In this document: in pieces, positions 26,577 through 34,751 of the stretch
How the letters are laid out: the number at the start of each line of letters is the position of its first letter
How positions within the stretch are numbered: the first letter of the stretch is position 1
Assembly (NCBI GenBank): GCA_902786815.1
Contig: CADADV010000003.1
Span: 62,001-126,000 of the forward strand
DNA from: an uncultured Eubacteriales bacterium
Lineage (GTDB): Bacteria; Bacillota; Clostridia; Peptostreptococcales; Anaerovoracaceae
DNA length: 64,000 nt
Direction: 5' to 3'
Notes under the pieces: model-generated
Databases searched by the model: none
Told to the model about the DNA's origin: nothing
What the model saw: the letters and a program-made list of their open reading frames with translations, nothing else
Translations under genes and position numbers: made by a program

Positions 26577-26635
26577 CTCGAATCTACTCGAATCTTCTCG
26601 AATCTCGAATCTCATTCAAGATATCATTATGCTTG

Positions 26636-29200
26636 CTACTTCCACCCGTGGAGCATGGCGAGTGTGGTGTCACAATCTGCTTTGCTCTGGTAGGCTTCCA
26701 TGATCTTGGCGCTGAGGTGGGTCTCGCCGAATACGACTGCTCCTGCGAATACGTCGTGCAGGAAGTACAGTTTGATGTAGGTCAGCGTTCTCGGGTCGTC
26801 CACTTCGAGGGTCTTGTAGAATTCGCCCTCTTTCTTGCCGGTGTCTCCCATGGCGAAGAGGTCGATGCCGAAACCGGTGAAGCTGACTGCAGGCGTGATG
26901 CCTTCGTAAACGAGGTCATCGCCGACTGCATTGGCGCCGGCCACGCGGCCCATCTCTACGGCCTGGTTCCAGATACCGATGGATACGCCGTTGCAGGCTG
27001 CTACGTCTCCTGCCGCGTAGATGCCCGGCAGTGAGGTCTCCATCTTGTCATTGACATTGATGAAACGTTCTGCAGAGGCGCCTGCGTTCTGCAGCACCTG
27101 TACGTTCGCCTTCGTGCCTGTGGACAGGACCACCAGCTGCGCCGGCAGTTTCTCTGTTTCCAGCTGCACGCCGTCGGCTTCGATGGCGTTGATCTTCGCG
27201 CTGGTGATGACGCGAACGCCCTTGGCCTCGGCCGCTGCTTTCAGTACCTGTGAACCGGTCTGATCAAGCTGACGTCCCATCAGAGTCGGGGCCATTTCGA
27301 CAACGGTGACTTTGCGTCCGGTCTTGACGAACTCGGAAGCTGCTTCCAGTCCCAGTACGCCGCCGCCGATCATCACGATGTCATGAACCTGCGGGAGCAG
27401 GCTCTGGATATCGATGATATCCGTCACCTTGCGGATGACCTTGACGAATGGCTGATCTGCGCCCGGGATCGGCGGAACGAAGCTTTCTGCGCCGGTCGCG
27501 TAGACCAGGCGGTCGAATCTTCTGCTGCTGCCGTCGGACAGTGTCAGGGTCTTCGCGTTATTGTCGATCGCCGTGACTGCGGTGCCGAATGTGACTGCGA
27601 TGTTGTTGTCCACGTACCATTCCGGTGCCTTTGTGATGAATCCCAGAACGTCCGGTTTGGCCAGGATGTTCTTGGTCAGCATCGGTCTGTTGTAGCACGG
27701 CAGATCTTCGTTTGTGATGATCTCGATGGAAGCTGCCTTGTTTCTCTCACGGGCTGCTTCTGCTGCCGTAAGGGCTGCCACGCCGCCGCCAACGATGACT
27801 ACGTTCAGCGGCTCCGTGCTGGTGAATCCGGTGCTTGCTACACTGACCGGTACGAACTGTTCCGGACCTACGCCGCAGATCGGGCAGGCTGACGGAGGTA
27901 CATCGCCGGTGACGACTTCTCCGCAAACCAGGCACTTCCATGCCTGCGTGCCGCCTGCTGCAGGTGCTGCAGGCTTGCCGGATCTCTGCGCGTCCCAGTG
28001 TGCCTTTGCTTTTAAGCCGAATCCGTAACCGAAGTCAAATGCCTGCTGCATCTGGATCGGAGACGGCTTGAACTGAACGCGGAAGCCTTCTTTGTAGACA
28101 TCCATATTCAGCTGGTGCAGACGTTCGATCAGGTGCGGTACGCCCTCTCCGGACCAACCGTACGCGCCGAATGCTGACGCCGGTTTGCCGCCGTGGGTGC
28201 CGGCGAAGATCGATGTGGTCAGATCCCAGATCGGCTTCAGGGCCTCGCCGAGGACTGTCGGCGTTCCGAAGAGCAGACCGTCTGCCCAGTACATCTCGCC
28301 AACGACTTCTCCTGCATCTGCAAAGACCATGTCGTAGGCCTTGATCTCAACGTCCGGACAGGCTTTGCGGATACCGTCAGAGATCACGTCCGCCAGCGTC
28401 TTCGTGTAGCCATACGCCGCGACATACGGCATGACGACGACCGGATGCTGGTTCGGGTTGACCTCTGTGGACCAGTCTCTGTAGACTTCGATCCAGTGCG
28501 GTATATCCTGGTCGAGGACCGGGCCGTGTCCCGGACAGATCATCGTGATACTCTTGTCTTTGATCTTCTCGAGAGCTTCGAGGACATACGGCTTGAACGG
28601 TCCGATGATGTTGTCGTAGTAGTACTTCATCATCCGCATGGAGTTGTCCAGATCCGTTACGGTGGACTGGAGGATCCCCGGATGACTGTAGTGGTTACCG
28701 AAGGAATCGCACGGTACCAGAATGCCGTCCTCCCGGATGTAGGTCCACATCGTATCCGGCCAGTGAAGGTTCGGTACGATCATGAACTCCAGGGTCTTAT
28801 CTCCCAAAGGCAGTACATCGCCGTCGTTGATCGGAATGGAGCTGAACTCGCGGTTGCTCACCGCTTTCATGAAGCTCAGCGCTGTCGGTGTTCCCACCAG
28901 CTTGATCCCCGGATTCAGGTCGATGATCCGCTCCGCCGTACCGGCGTGGTCCGGCTCGGTGTGGTTGACGATCAGGTAATCGATGTCTTCGATATTGATC
29001 AGCGTCTTCAGCTGGGCGATATATTCATCTGCCCACTTCTCTTTGGCTGTTTCAAAAAGGGCAGTTTTTTCGCTGCCCTTCAAAAGATACGAATTATAGG
29101 TCGTACCAAAGTCAGTGTGCATAATGATATCAAAGACTTCCAGGTCAGGATCCAGGATCCCTGCCCAGTAGAAGTTCTTTCTTAATTCCATTGTGCTCAT
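26636..29200 (-). CDS. flavodiiron - rubredoxin - NADH:rubredoxin oxidoreductase fusion
   Basis: An 854-residue cytoplasmic protein that should carry electrons from NAD(P)H to O2 or NO within one chain. Residues 1-250 form the metallo-beta-lactamase-like diiron domain with every ligand present (H80, E82, D84, H85, H146, D165, H225). A flavodoxin domain follows at about 253-395. A rubredoxin domain at 421-452 has C423, C426, C439 and C442. An FAD/NAD(P) oxidoreductase domain at 465-854 has GGGVAA at 471 and a second dinucleotide-binding GGGVLGLEAA. In anaerobes such proteins reduce oxygen to water. The gene lies just downstream of an iron-sulfur flavoprotein gene and of the choline microcompartment operon, whose glycyl radical enzyme is oxygen-sensitive. 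Confidence 0.92.
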   Translation of the reverse strand: MSTMELRKNFYWAGILDPDLEVFDIIMHTDFGTTYNSYLLKGSEKTALFETAKEKWADEYIAQLKTLINIEDIDYLIVNHTEPDHAGTAERIIDLNPGIKLVGTPTALSFMKAVSNREFSSIPINDGDVLPLGDKTLEFMIVPNLHWPDTMWTYIREDGILVPCDSFGNHYSHPGILQSTVTDLDNSMRMMKYYYDNIIGPFKPYVLEALEKIKDKSITMICPGHGPVLDQDIPHWIEVYRDWSTEVNPNQHPVVVMPYVAAYGYTKTLADVISDGIRKACPDVEIKAYDMVFADAGEVVGEMYWADGLLFGTPTVLGEALKPIWDLTTSIFAGTHGGKPASAFGAYGWSGEGVPHLIERLHQLNMDVYKEGFRVQFKPSPIQMQQAFDFGYGFGLKAKAHWDAQRSGKPAAPAAGGTQAWKCLVCGEVVTGDVPPSACPICGVGPEQFVPVSVASTGFTSTEPLNVVIVGGGVAALTAAEAARERNKAASIEIITNEDLPCYNRPMLTKNILAKPDVLGFITKAPEWYVDNNIAVTFGTAVTAIDNNAKTLTLSDGSSRRFDRLVYATGAESFVPPIPGADQPFVKVIRKVTDIIDIQSLLPQVHDIVMIGGGVLGLEAASEFVKTGRKVTVVEMAPTLMGRQLDQTGSQVLKAAAEAKGVRVITSAKINAIEADGVQLETEKLPAQLVVLSTGTKANVQVLQNAGASAERFINVNDKMETSLPGIYAAGDVAACNGVSIGIWNQAVEMGRVAGANAVGDDLVYEGITPAVSFTGFGIDLFAMGDTGKKEGEFYKTLEVDDPRTLTYIKLYFLHDVFAGAVVFGETHLSAKIMEAYQSKADCDTTLAMLHGWK

Positions 29201-29230
29201 TATAACTCTCCTAATAGTACTTAGAAGTAC

Positions 29231-29773
29231 CTAAAAGTACCGGCCGATTTTTTCCATGCCCGGAATGGCTGGTGTGTTCTGAACTGCACCGGCTTCATAA
29301 ACACTCGGCACGACGATATGGCCTTTGTTCTCCCAGTGCATCAGTTCGGCTGTCTTCTCGTATGTTTTGACCATAGGATCAAACACTTCCATCTCGTTTG
29401 CTTCGCCGCAAACGACCAGGATGCTCTCCCTGACGCGCGTCTGCGTGCCGGAGCAGTAGAATGAGAAGCATTTGTCGATGGCAGCCTTCAGCCCTGCCGG
29501 CCAGGTAAACCAGTAAATCGGCGTAAAGATCGCGATCGCGTCTGCCTGCATCAGATACCCTGAGAATTCTGCAAAATCATCAGGAGCGGCGCAGGCGCCT
29601 GTCGCAGCGCACGCCTGGCATCCGATACACGGGCCGATCTGCTTTCTGCCGGCATCAAAACGCAGGACCTGATTGCCTGCGCTGGCGACACCACGAATAA
29701 AGGCATCTGCCAGCTGGTCGGAATTTCCACCGACCCTCGGGCTGCCGGTCAATACTAATATAGTTTTACCCAT
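29231..29773 (-). CDS. iron-sulfur flavoprotein (Isf-like)
   Basis: A 180-residue flavodoxin-fold protein of the NADPH-dependent FMN reductase group. The FMN phosphate loop is LTGSPRVGGNSD near residue 8. A compact cluster motif CIGCQACAATGAC (C-x2-C-x2-C-x5-C) around residue 49 is the pattern known from methanogen and clostridial iron-sulfur flavoproteins, which bind a 4Fe-4S cluster and can reduce O2 or peroxide. PIYWFTWPAGLKAAIDK forms the second flavin contact. It precedes the flavodiiron fusion by 30 bases and probably acts with it. A terminator separates it from the last shell gene upstream. Confidence 0.85.
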   Translation of the reverse strand: MGKTILVLTGSPRVGGNSDQLADAFIRGVASAGNQVLRFDAGRKQIGPCIGCQACAATGACAAPDDFAEFSGYLMQADAIAIFTPIYWFTWPAGLKAAIDKCFSFYCSGTQTRVRESILVVCGEANEMEVFDPMVKTYEKTAELMHWENKGHIVVPSVYEAGAVQNTPAIPGMEKIGRYF

Positions 29774-29806
29774 TGCTCTATTATCCTTTCAGACTATAAC
29801 AAAACA

Positions 29807-29831
29807 GCGCAGGCAGGTCGTCTGCCTGCGC
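29807..29831 (-). terminator. intrinsic terminator at the end of the microcompartment operon
   Basis: A perfect 10-bp stem (GCGCAGGCAG / CTGCCTGCGC, loop GTCGT) sits between the last shell gene and the iron-sulfur flavoprotein gene. On the minus strand it is followed by TGTTTTGTT. Only about 33 bases remain to the next start codon, so the redox pair is probably expressed by read-through rather than from its own promoter. Confidence 0.8.
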
Positions 29832-29872
29832 CGTTTTCACCTTATTCTATCTGAATGTCAAATAAGTGCTGT

Positions 29873-30178
29873 TTAGCCCTGATCCGGCTGCTGCGGGTTC
29901 TTTGGATCCGGAAGGATCTGCTCAACCTCGATGTGAGGTCTTGGAATTACGTGAGCGTGGAGCAGTTCGCCGACTCTCTGAGCTGCAGCTGCGCCAGCAT
30001 CTACGGAAGCCTTGCAAGCGCCTACGTCGCCTCTTACCATAACGGTAACGAGTCCGCCGCCTACAAAGTTCTTACCGATCAGGTATACGTTAGCAGCCTT
30101 TACCATAGCATCTGCTGCTTCGATGGATCCGATCAGTCCTTTGGTTTCGATCATTCCTAATGCATCATATTTTGCCAT
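29873..30178 (-). CDS. BMC-H shell protein (PduA/EutM type)
   Basis: A 101-residue single-BMC-domain shell protein, which assembles as a hexamer in the microcompartment facet. It has the typical opening [24 protein letters not shown], the pore-region segment around [23 protein letters not shown], and [11 protein letters not shown] near the end. A short Pro/Gln-rich tail ([12 protein letters not shown]) follows. It is the last gene of the minus-strand operon before the terminator at 29807-29831. Length and motifs leave no doubt about the family; which metabolite passes its pore is unknown. Confidence 0.95.
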   Translation of the reverse strand: MAKYDALGMIETKGLIGSIEAADAMVKAANVYLIGKNFVGGGLVTVMVRGDVGACKASVDAGAAAAQRVGELLHAHVIPRPHIEVEQILPDPKNPQQPDQG

Positions 30179-30239
30179 TTTTAGTTTCCTCCTGTTTCTG
30201 AAAACTGTTTTGTTCTAAATATTCTATATAAGTGTTTAT

Positions 30240-30923
30240 TTACTTAATAAGCTTGAATGTTGTGTCGGATGTGATTGCTAATGCGTTTGCTTCTTCTGTA
30301 TCCACATGACATTCCAGTGCGTGGCCTTCGCCGGCTCTGATCGCGACATTCCCTAAGACGCCGCATCTGGGTCCGTCAAATTCGATGGAGACGGTCTGGC
30401 CGTTGGTTACGCCATAGGCTGCAGCTTCCGCTGCGGTCATGTGAATATGTCTCTGGGCGACGATGACGCCCTCGGACAGTACTACAGTTCCCTTCGGACC
30501 GACGATTGTCGCTCCCGGAGAACCAGCCAGATCTCCGGACATTCTTGTCGGCGGTTTGATGCCCAGCTTGAAGGAGTCGCCGAGAAGCAACTCGACCTGC
30601 GTAGCCTTACGGATCGGTCCTAATACACGAACCTTCTCCAAAGCTCCCTTCGGTCCGACGATCGTAACCGTCTCTTTGCTGGCGAACTGGCCCGGCTGCT
30701 TCAGATCTTTGATCTTGGTCAGCTCATATCCAAGCCCGAACAGTACGTCCATATCCGCCTGTGACAGATGTAAATGTCTGTTGGAGATGCCCACCGGAAT
30801 CGGCTCAAGGCCGCAGGCTGCCGGTGCTGGTGCCGGTGCACTTGCAGCAGGCGCTGCACCGTTGCTGTATGCGGAGGCCACCTCTAAGATCTGTTTCAAT
30901 AAAGCTTCGTAATCCTGTGCCAT
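30240..30923 (-). CDS. pduL: phosphate propanoyl/acetyltransferase PduL
   Basis: A 227-residue PduL-type phosphotransacylase, converting acetyl-CoA to acetyl phosphate inside the compartment and regenerating CoA. The two metal-binding His regions are visible: GISNRHLHLSQADMD near 45-60 and AQRHIHMTAAEAAAYG near 155. The first 20 residues form an amphipathic helix (YEALLKQILEVASAY) followed by an Ala/Pro-rich linker, the pattern of an encapsulation peptide that directs cargo into the shell. It follows the AldDH gene with no gap, in line with a coupled pathway aldehyde to acyl-CoA to acyl phosphate. Confidence 0.93.
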   Translation of the reverse strand: MAQDYEALLKQILEVASAYSNGAAPAASAPAPAPAACGLEPIPVGISNRHLHLSQADMDVLFGLGYELTKIKDLKQPGQFASKETVTIVGPKGALEKVRVLGPIRKATQVELLLGDSFKLGIKPPTRMSGDLAGSPGATIVGPKGTVVLSEGVIVAQRHIHMTAAEAAAYGVTNGQTVSIEFDGPRCGVLGNVAIRAGEGHALECHVDTEEANALAITSDTTFKLIK

Positions 30924-30924
30924 A

Positions 30925-32658
30925 CTATTCTCCTCTCAAAGCCTTTGTCATTGATTCGATCATTGCATTGAGCTGCTGTGTATCGATTGGCTTTGTCAGA
31001 TCCGGGCCTACCGGCGGCACATTGACTGGTGCTGCCTGCATGGTAACGCCCCCGTTCTGGATCGCCTGCGGTGACGGAGCACTCAGTACATCGTTAACCG
31101 TGAACGGTGTGCCGCATCCGCCGCAGCTTGGGCTGTAGGAAACAAATCCTGAATTGTTTGCTACAGGAGCCGGAGCAGGAGTTACAGGTGTCATTACCGG
31201 AGTCGGAGCAGGAGCTGCAGCTACCGGTGCAGCCGGTGCGCAGGCGCCGATTCTCTCCAGTTCAGCTGTGTGGGTCCATGTAGGATCCTGCTGGATCAGC
31301 GTTGTAACGTCCTTGATGCCGTAAGCAACTCTCTTGATGTTGACCAGGTGCATCGGCGTAACGTTCTCTGATACTGAGCTGCCGCCCCATGTACCGCATC
31401 CGAGTGTGAATGAAGGAGCAAGACCGGTGCTGGCACCAACGCCGCCCATTGTGCTTCCTGTATTTACAACGATTCTGGATGCAGGTTTTGCAGAGAACTC
31501 GAGAACCATGTTTCTATCCTCTGTGTGGATGCTCATGGTGTGTCCGATACCGTTCTGCAGCAGATCCTTTGACAGATCACAGGCTTCTCTCCAGTCTTTG
31601 ACGACATAGAATGCCAGTACACTTGTCAGCTTCTCATAGGAGAGCGGATATCCGTCGCCTACGCCGCCCTGCGGTCCGAGGAGCACTTTCGTGCCTTCCG
31701 GAATGCTGATGCCTGCTGCATTTGCAATGACCTGTGGGCTGCGGCCTACGAATTTGGCGTTCATTGCGTGACCACCGTTCTTGAACAGAAGCTTGCAGAC
31801 TTTGTCTGTCTCTTCTTCTGACATGAAGTAGCCGCCCTGACGCTTGAATTCAGCGATGACCGCGTCCTTATTGCATTCTTCACATACGACTGACTGTTCT
31901 GATGCACAGATCGTGCCGTAGTCGAAGCTCTTGCTTGTGATAATGTTCGTAACAGCTTTCTGTACGTTTGCTGTTCTTTCGATGTACGCCGGTGAGTTTC
32001 CTGCACCAACGCCCAGTGCCGGTTTGCCGGCGCTGTATGCTGCCTTGACCATTCCCGGACCGCCGGTAGCGATGATGACCTTGACATTCTTGTGATGCAT
32101 CAGTTCATCTGTCGCCTGCATGGACGGCATGCTGCAGCATGCGATCGTGTTTGCCGGTGCTCCTGCCTGTACGGCAGCTTCCGCCATCAGCTGTGCAGCT
32201 CTCAGTGTGCACTTCTTAGCTGACGGATGCGGTGAGAAGATGATCGCGTTTCTCGCTTTGACTGCGATCATCGCCTTGAAGATTGCTGTGGATGTCGGGT
32301 TGGTGGATGGTACGATACCCATGACCAGACCAACAGGCTCAGCGATCTTGATGATTCCCGTTGCCGGGTTTTCTTCAATGATCCCGGATGTCTTCATGTT
32401 CTTGATCGACTGATAGAGTATTGTAGAAGCCAGGTGGTTCTTGTAGGTCTTGTCGGCTACTTTACCGAAGCCGGTTTCTTCTACTGCCATCTGTGCCAGT
32501 TCTACTGCGTGCTCTTCAGCGACACGGACCATGTTGACCAGGATCTTATCAATCTGTTCCTCAGAATATGTAGCGATCTGTTCAGTTGCGATCTGTCCCA
32601 GACGCGCCATGTCTCTGACTTCCTGTACGGAACGAAGATCATAATCCATGTTGTCCAT
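30925..32658 (-). CDS. CoA-acylating aldehyde dehydrogenase (PduP/EutE type)
   Basis: A 577-residue acetaldehyde dehydrogenase that oxidises the aldehyde product to acetyl-CoA using NAD and CoA. The catalytic Cys is C251 in GTICASEQS. The NAD-binding segments ([26 protein letters not shown]) match the family. Compared with the usual length of about 460-490 residues it carries a C-terminal extension: an Ala/Pro-rich linker (about 475-510), then a hydrophobic and amphipathic end ([18 protein letters not shown]) that looks like an encapsulation peptide. It is the intact one of two AldDH homologues in this locus; the second lacks the catalytic Cys. Confidence 0.93.
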   Translation of the reverse strand: MDNMDYDLRSVQEVRDMARLGQIATEQIATYSEEQIDKILVNMVRVAEEHAVELAQMAVEETGFGKVADKTYKNHLASTILYQSIKNMKTSGIIEENPATGIIKIAEPVGLVMGIVPSTNPTSTAIFKAMIAVKARNAIIFSPHPSAKKCTLRAAQLMAEAAVQAGAPANTIACCSMPSMQATDELMHHKNVKVIIATGGPGMVKAAYSAGKPALGVGAGNSPAYIERTANVQKAVTNIITSKSFDYGTICASEQSVVCEECNKDAVIAEFKRQGGYFMSEEETDKVCKLLFKNGGHAMNAKFVGRSPQVIANAAGISIPEGTKVLLGPQGGVGDGYPLSYEKLTSVLAFYVVKDWREACDLSKDLLQNGIGHTMSIHTEDRNMVLEFSAKPASRIVVNTGSTMGGVGASTGLAPSFTLGCGTWGGSSVSENVTPMHLVNIKRVAYGIKDVTTLIQQDPTWTHTAELERIGACAPAAPVAAAPAPTPVMTPVTPAPAPVANNSGFVSYSPSCGGCGTPFTVNDVLSAPSPQAIQNGGVTMQAAPVNVPPVGPDLTKPIDTQQLNAMIESMTKALRGE

Positions 32659-32710
32659 ATGCTATTCCCCCTTGGATAGTCTAACTAGTGTAATGATTTT
32701 TCCGTTCTTA

Positions 32711-33076
32711 CTATTTTGTAAAGAACGCTTTGAACTCATCGATGAGTACCTTCTTGTTGGCGTTCCTGATTTCTCTGCCGGCGATTCCGAATTCACCATT
32801 GTATTCTCTGGCCAGTGATCTAAGGTCTACGACTCTGACTTTCTGCAGCACTTCCAGCGCAGTGTCAACGCCGTATTTCTTTACGATCGCTTCCAGTGCC
32901 TTGCGGTCTTTTGGTGGTTCGGGCAGCTCATCGGCTGCTTTCTGCTTCGGCGGTTCAGGTGCCTTTTCGGGTGCCTTTGCGGGCGCCTTCTCAGGTTCCT
33001 TTGCAGGAGCCTTTTCAGGGGCCTTCTCAGGTTCCTTTTCGGGTGCCTTCTCAGGTGCCTTCTCCGGTGTCTTCAC
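32711..33076 (-). pseudogene. Pro/Glu/Lys/Ala linker plus SAP-like domain, probably split from the shell protein upstream
   Basis: A 121-residue open frame starting at GTG (33076) without a ribosome binding site. Residues 1-45 are a P-E-K-A repeat linker (EKAPEKEPEK). Residues of about 55-121 form a helical domain (VRVVDLRSLAREYNGEFGI, NANKKVLIDEF) with a SAP/Rho-N-like pattern, possibly nucleic-acid binding. The frame runs back in sense to base 33117, one base out of phase with the stop of the BMC-H gene at 33118-33420. Restoring one base would join both into a shell protein of about 236 residues, reminiscent of EutK (shell domain plus nucleic-acid-binding tail). It may also be a real separate gene. 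Confidence 0.5.
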
Positions 33077-33117
33077 CGCTGGTTCAGTTGGTGTGGGTTC
33101 CGGATCAGGCGAGTCGC

Positions 33118-33420
33118 CTAATCATCCTCCTCTTCATCGTCATCTTTGATGTGCTTGACGATGAGACCATCCAGAGTTTCATGAGGACGAGGAATAACAT
33201 GTGTGGAGACGATTTCTCCGCCCATTCTCATAACGGCTGCTGCTGCTGCATCAACGGATGCCTTGCAAGCTGCAACGTCACCTGCGATGGTGATCGTTAC
33301 CAGACCGCCTTTAACGAATGTTCTCTCTACGAGAGTAACCTCAGCTGCCTTCAGCATAGCGTCGGCGCTTTCGATTGCAGGTACGAGACCTCTAGTTTCA
33401 ATAAATCCAAGTGCTTTCAT
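33118..33420 (-). CDS. BMC-H shell protein, possibly truncated EutK-like
   Basis: A 100-residue single-BMC-domain protein ([63 protein letters not shown]). It ends in a very acidic tail (KDDDEEEDD) immediately before TAG. The linker and SAP-like domain encoded directly downstream are one base out of frame. If the frame were restored, the acidic tail would run into LGDSPDPEPTPTEPAVKTPEK without a stop. The BMC domain itself is intact, so this gene can still give a functional hexamer. Confidence 0.92.
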   Translation of the reverse strand: MKALGFIETRGLVPAIESADAMLKAAEVTLVERTFVKGGLVTITIAGDVAACKASVDAAAAAVMRMGGEIVSTHVIPRPHETLDGLIVKHIKDDDEEEDD

Positions 33421-33473
33421 TTTGAATTCTCCTTTTCAATAGAATTACGTTTGTTTTAGTAGTTTAGTAACGA

Positions 33474-34157
33474 TCAATACGTGCAGTAAAATACTTTAGC
33501 TTTTGTATTTCCGCTGCTGAATACAACCTTGGAGCCCTTCTGGATGAACAGGCAGTCTCCAGGATATGCTGTGTGTGGTACGCCGTCTACTGTGACGGTC
33601 ATGTTGCCTTCTACGACATAGTAGATTTCCTGTGGTTCCACATCCCAGTTGAATGTGCACTGATCTACTGTCATAAATCCGGCGTTCATAGCGCTGTCTA
33701 CGTCTGCGCCGATCAGTTCCTGATACTGTACCTTGCCGTTATCAGCTGGGTTTTCCAGTTCCAGAACTTCCATCTTGATTCCGCCTCCGCGAACGAGCTT
33801 GAAACCATTTGCGTTTTCAGCCGTGTACGGGGCTGCTTCTGCGGATGCCGGAGCCTCGAAACAACCATTCAGAAGTCCCTGTTCCGTCATCTTCTTCAGA
33901 GCATTGTAGATCATCTCAGTGCTCAGTGCCTCGCCTCCTGCCGGTGCGGCTGCCGGTGCAGCAGGCTGTGTAGGTATGTAAGCTGAATACGTCGTTACCG
34001 GAGCCGGCGCTGCAGTACAGTCTGTTACTTCCAGACCGTTGTACTTGATAGCGTCTTTGGCCGCCGGCGTAACGATGGTATTTTCATCGATACATACCGA
34101 TGTTGCGCCCTGTGCGATGAGATCCCTGATGCTCTTCTCTGTGAGTAAGGTTTTCAT
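33474..34157 (-). CDS. EutQ-like cupin protein
   Basis: A 227-residue protein of the EutQ group. The N-terminal part (1-45) has the small EutQ/EutT-type opening (TEKSIRDLIAQGATSVCIDENTIVTPAAKD). An Ala/Pro linker with Tyr residues follows (about 48-75) and then a short helix. The C-terminal half (about 125-227) is a cupin barrel: FNWDVEPQEIYYVVEGNMTVTVDG and YPGDCLFIQKGSKVVFSS. EutQ of enteric bacteria has been linked to acetate-kinase-like activity and to shell assembly. It lies between a BMC-H gene and the tandem BMC-T gene. Confidence 0.85.
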   Translation of the reverse strand: MKTLLTEKSIRDLIAQGATSVCIDENTIVTPAAKDAIKYNGLEVTDCTAAPAPVTTYSAYIPTQPAAPAAAPAGGEALSTEMIYNALKKMTEQGLLNGCFEAPASAEAAPYTAENANGFKLVRGGGIKMEVLELENPADNGKVQYQELIGADVDSAMNAGFMTVDQCTFNWDVEPQEIYYVVEGNMTVTVDGVPHTAYPGDCLFIQKGSKVVFSSGNTKAKVFYCTY

Positions 34158-34201
34158 CGGTTTTCACATCCTTTCATCAACCAAACTTTTGATTTCTTAG
34201 C

Positions 34202-34750
34202 TTACAGTAATGACTCAATCAATCTATCTGAAGGTGATGGAATCACCTCAACATTGACAAGCAGTCCTTTCTCCTTTGCAATCGCCACGCCGGCGTCTGC
34301 ACCTGACTGCACTGCGGCTACCTCACCGGTGAATGTGAAGTACGCCTTGCCGCCGATTCCGTTGCCCAGGCGGAGCTCGATCGCTTCGACCTCACCTGCC
34401 TTGAGGCATTCATCGGCAGCGATGATCATGGATGCCAGTGAGAAGGATTCCATGATTCCTACTGCTTCCATATGATCCGGCATGGTCGCGCATGTGATTG
34501 CCGGGAATACAGAATCGCTGACGTTCGGGATTACTATGGAATCTACATAGTATTCCTCAGCAAGCTCTTCACCGAGCCTTACAGATGTCTGGACCGCGGC
34601 CACGTCTCCGGTCACGATCGTAATGTATTTGCCTGGGCAGGAAGTGGTAGAGGATACGATTTCAACTTCCGAAACCTTAACCATCTGGTCCGCTACATAG
34701 ATGCCCCGGGCAATACTGGTGAATTCGACCATTCCTATCGCTCTTTGCAT
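34202..34750 (-). CDS. tandem BMC-T shell protein (PduT-like, Fe-S)
   Basis: A 182-residue protein with two BMC domains in tandem (about 3-88 and 95-180), forming a pseudohexameric trimer. The first domain has SCPGKYITIVTGDVA with Cys at residue 38, the same position and context as the PduT Cys that holds a 4Fe-4S cluster in the trimer pore. It is immediately followed by the PduS-like gene (1-base gap), matching the known PduS-PduT partnership for moving electrons through the shell. The second domain (AVGIMESFSLASMIIAADEC) is more ordinary. Confidence 0.92.
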   Translation of the reverse strand: MQRAIGMVEFTSIARGIYVADQMVKVSEVEIVSSTTSCPGKYITIVTGDVAAVQTSVRLGEELAEEYYVDSIVIPNVSDSVFPAITCATMPDHMEAVGIMESFSLASMIIAADECLKAGEVEAIELRLGNGIGGKAYFTFTGEVAAVQSGADAGVAIAKEKGLLVNVEVIPSPSDRLIESLL

Positions 34751-34751
34751 T

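Larger units (their letters stand above)
26205..26635. other. non-coding stretch with inverted repeat, terminator and short tandem repeat
   Basis: No convincing gene lies between the BrkB region and the flavodiiron gene. The stretch holds imperfect inverted arms at 26247-26285 and 26432-26459, a terminator at 26548-26576, and a short tandem repeat of TCGAATCT-like units at 26578-26612. The TCGAATC units resemble a tRNA T-loop only superficially. Confidence 0.5.

Noticed and set aside
26578-26612. TCGAATCT repeats as part of a tRNA gene
   Set aside because: Only the T-loop-like motif is present; no acceptor stem or anticodon arm can be formed around it.
28193-29185. 330-codon plus-strand frame opposite the flavodiiron gene
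   Set aside because: Antisense shadow of a gene with complete catalytic motifs; no homology or start signal.
32711-33076. CRISPR-like or minisatellite array in the P-E-K-A coding repeats
   Set aside because: The repeats are short, coding and vary at third codon positions; there are no spacers.
33105-33125. Programmed -1 frameshift between shell protein and tail
   Set aside because: No slippery heptamer or strong downstream structure was found, and a TGA in the -1 frame just before the junction allows slippage only at the stop itself. A one-base loss is the simpler explanation.
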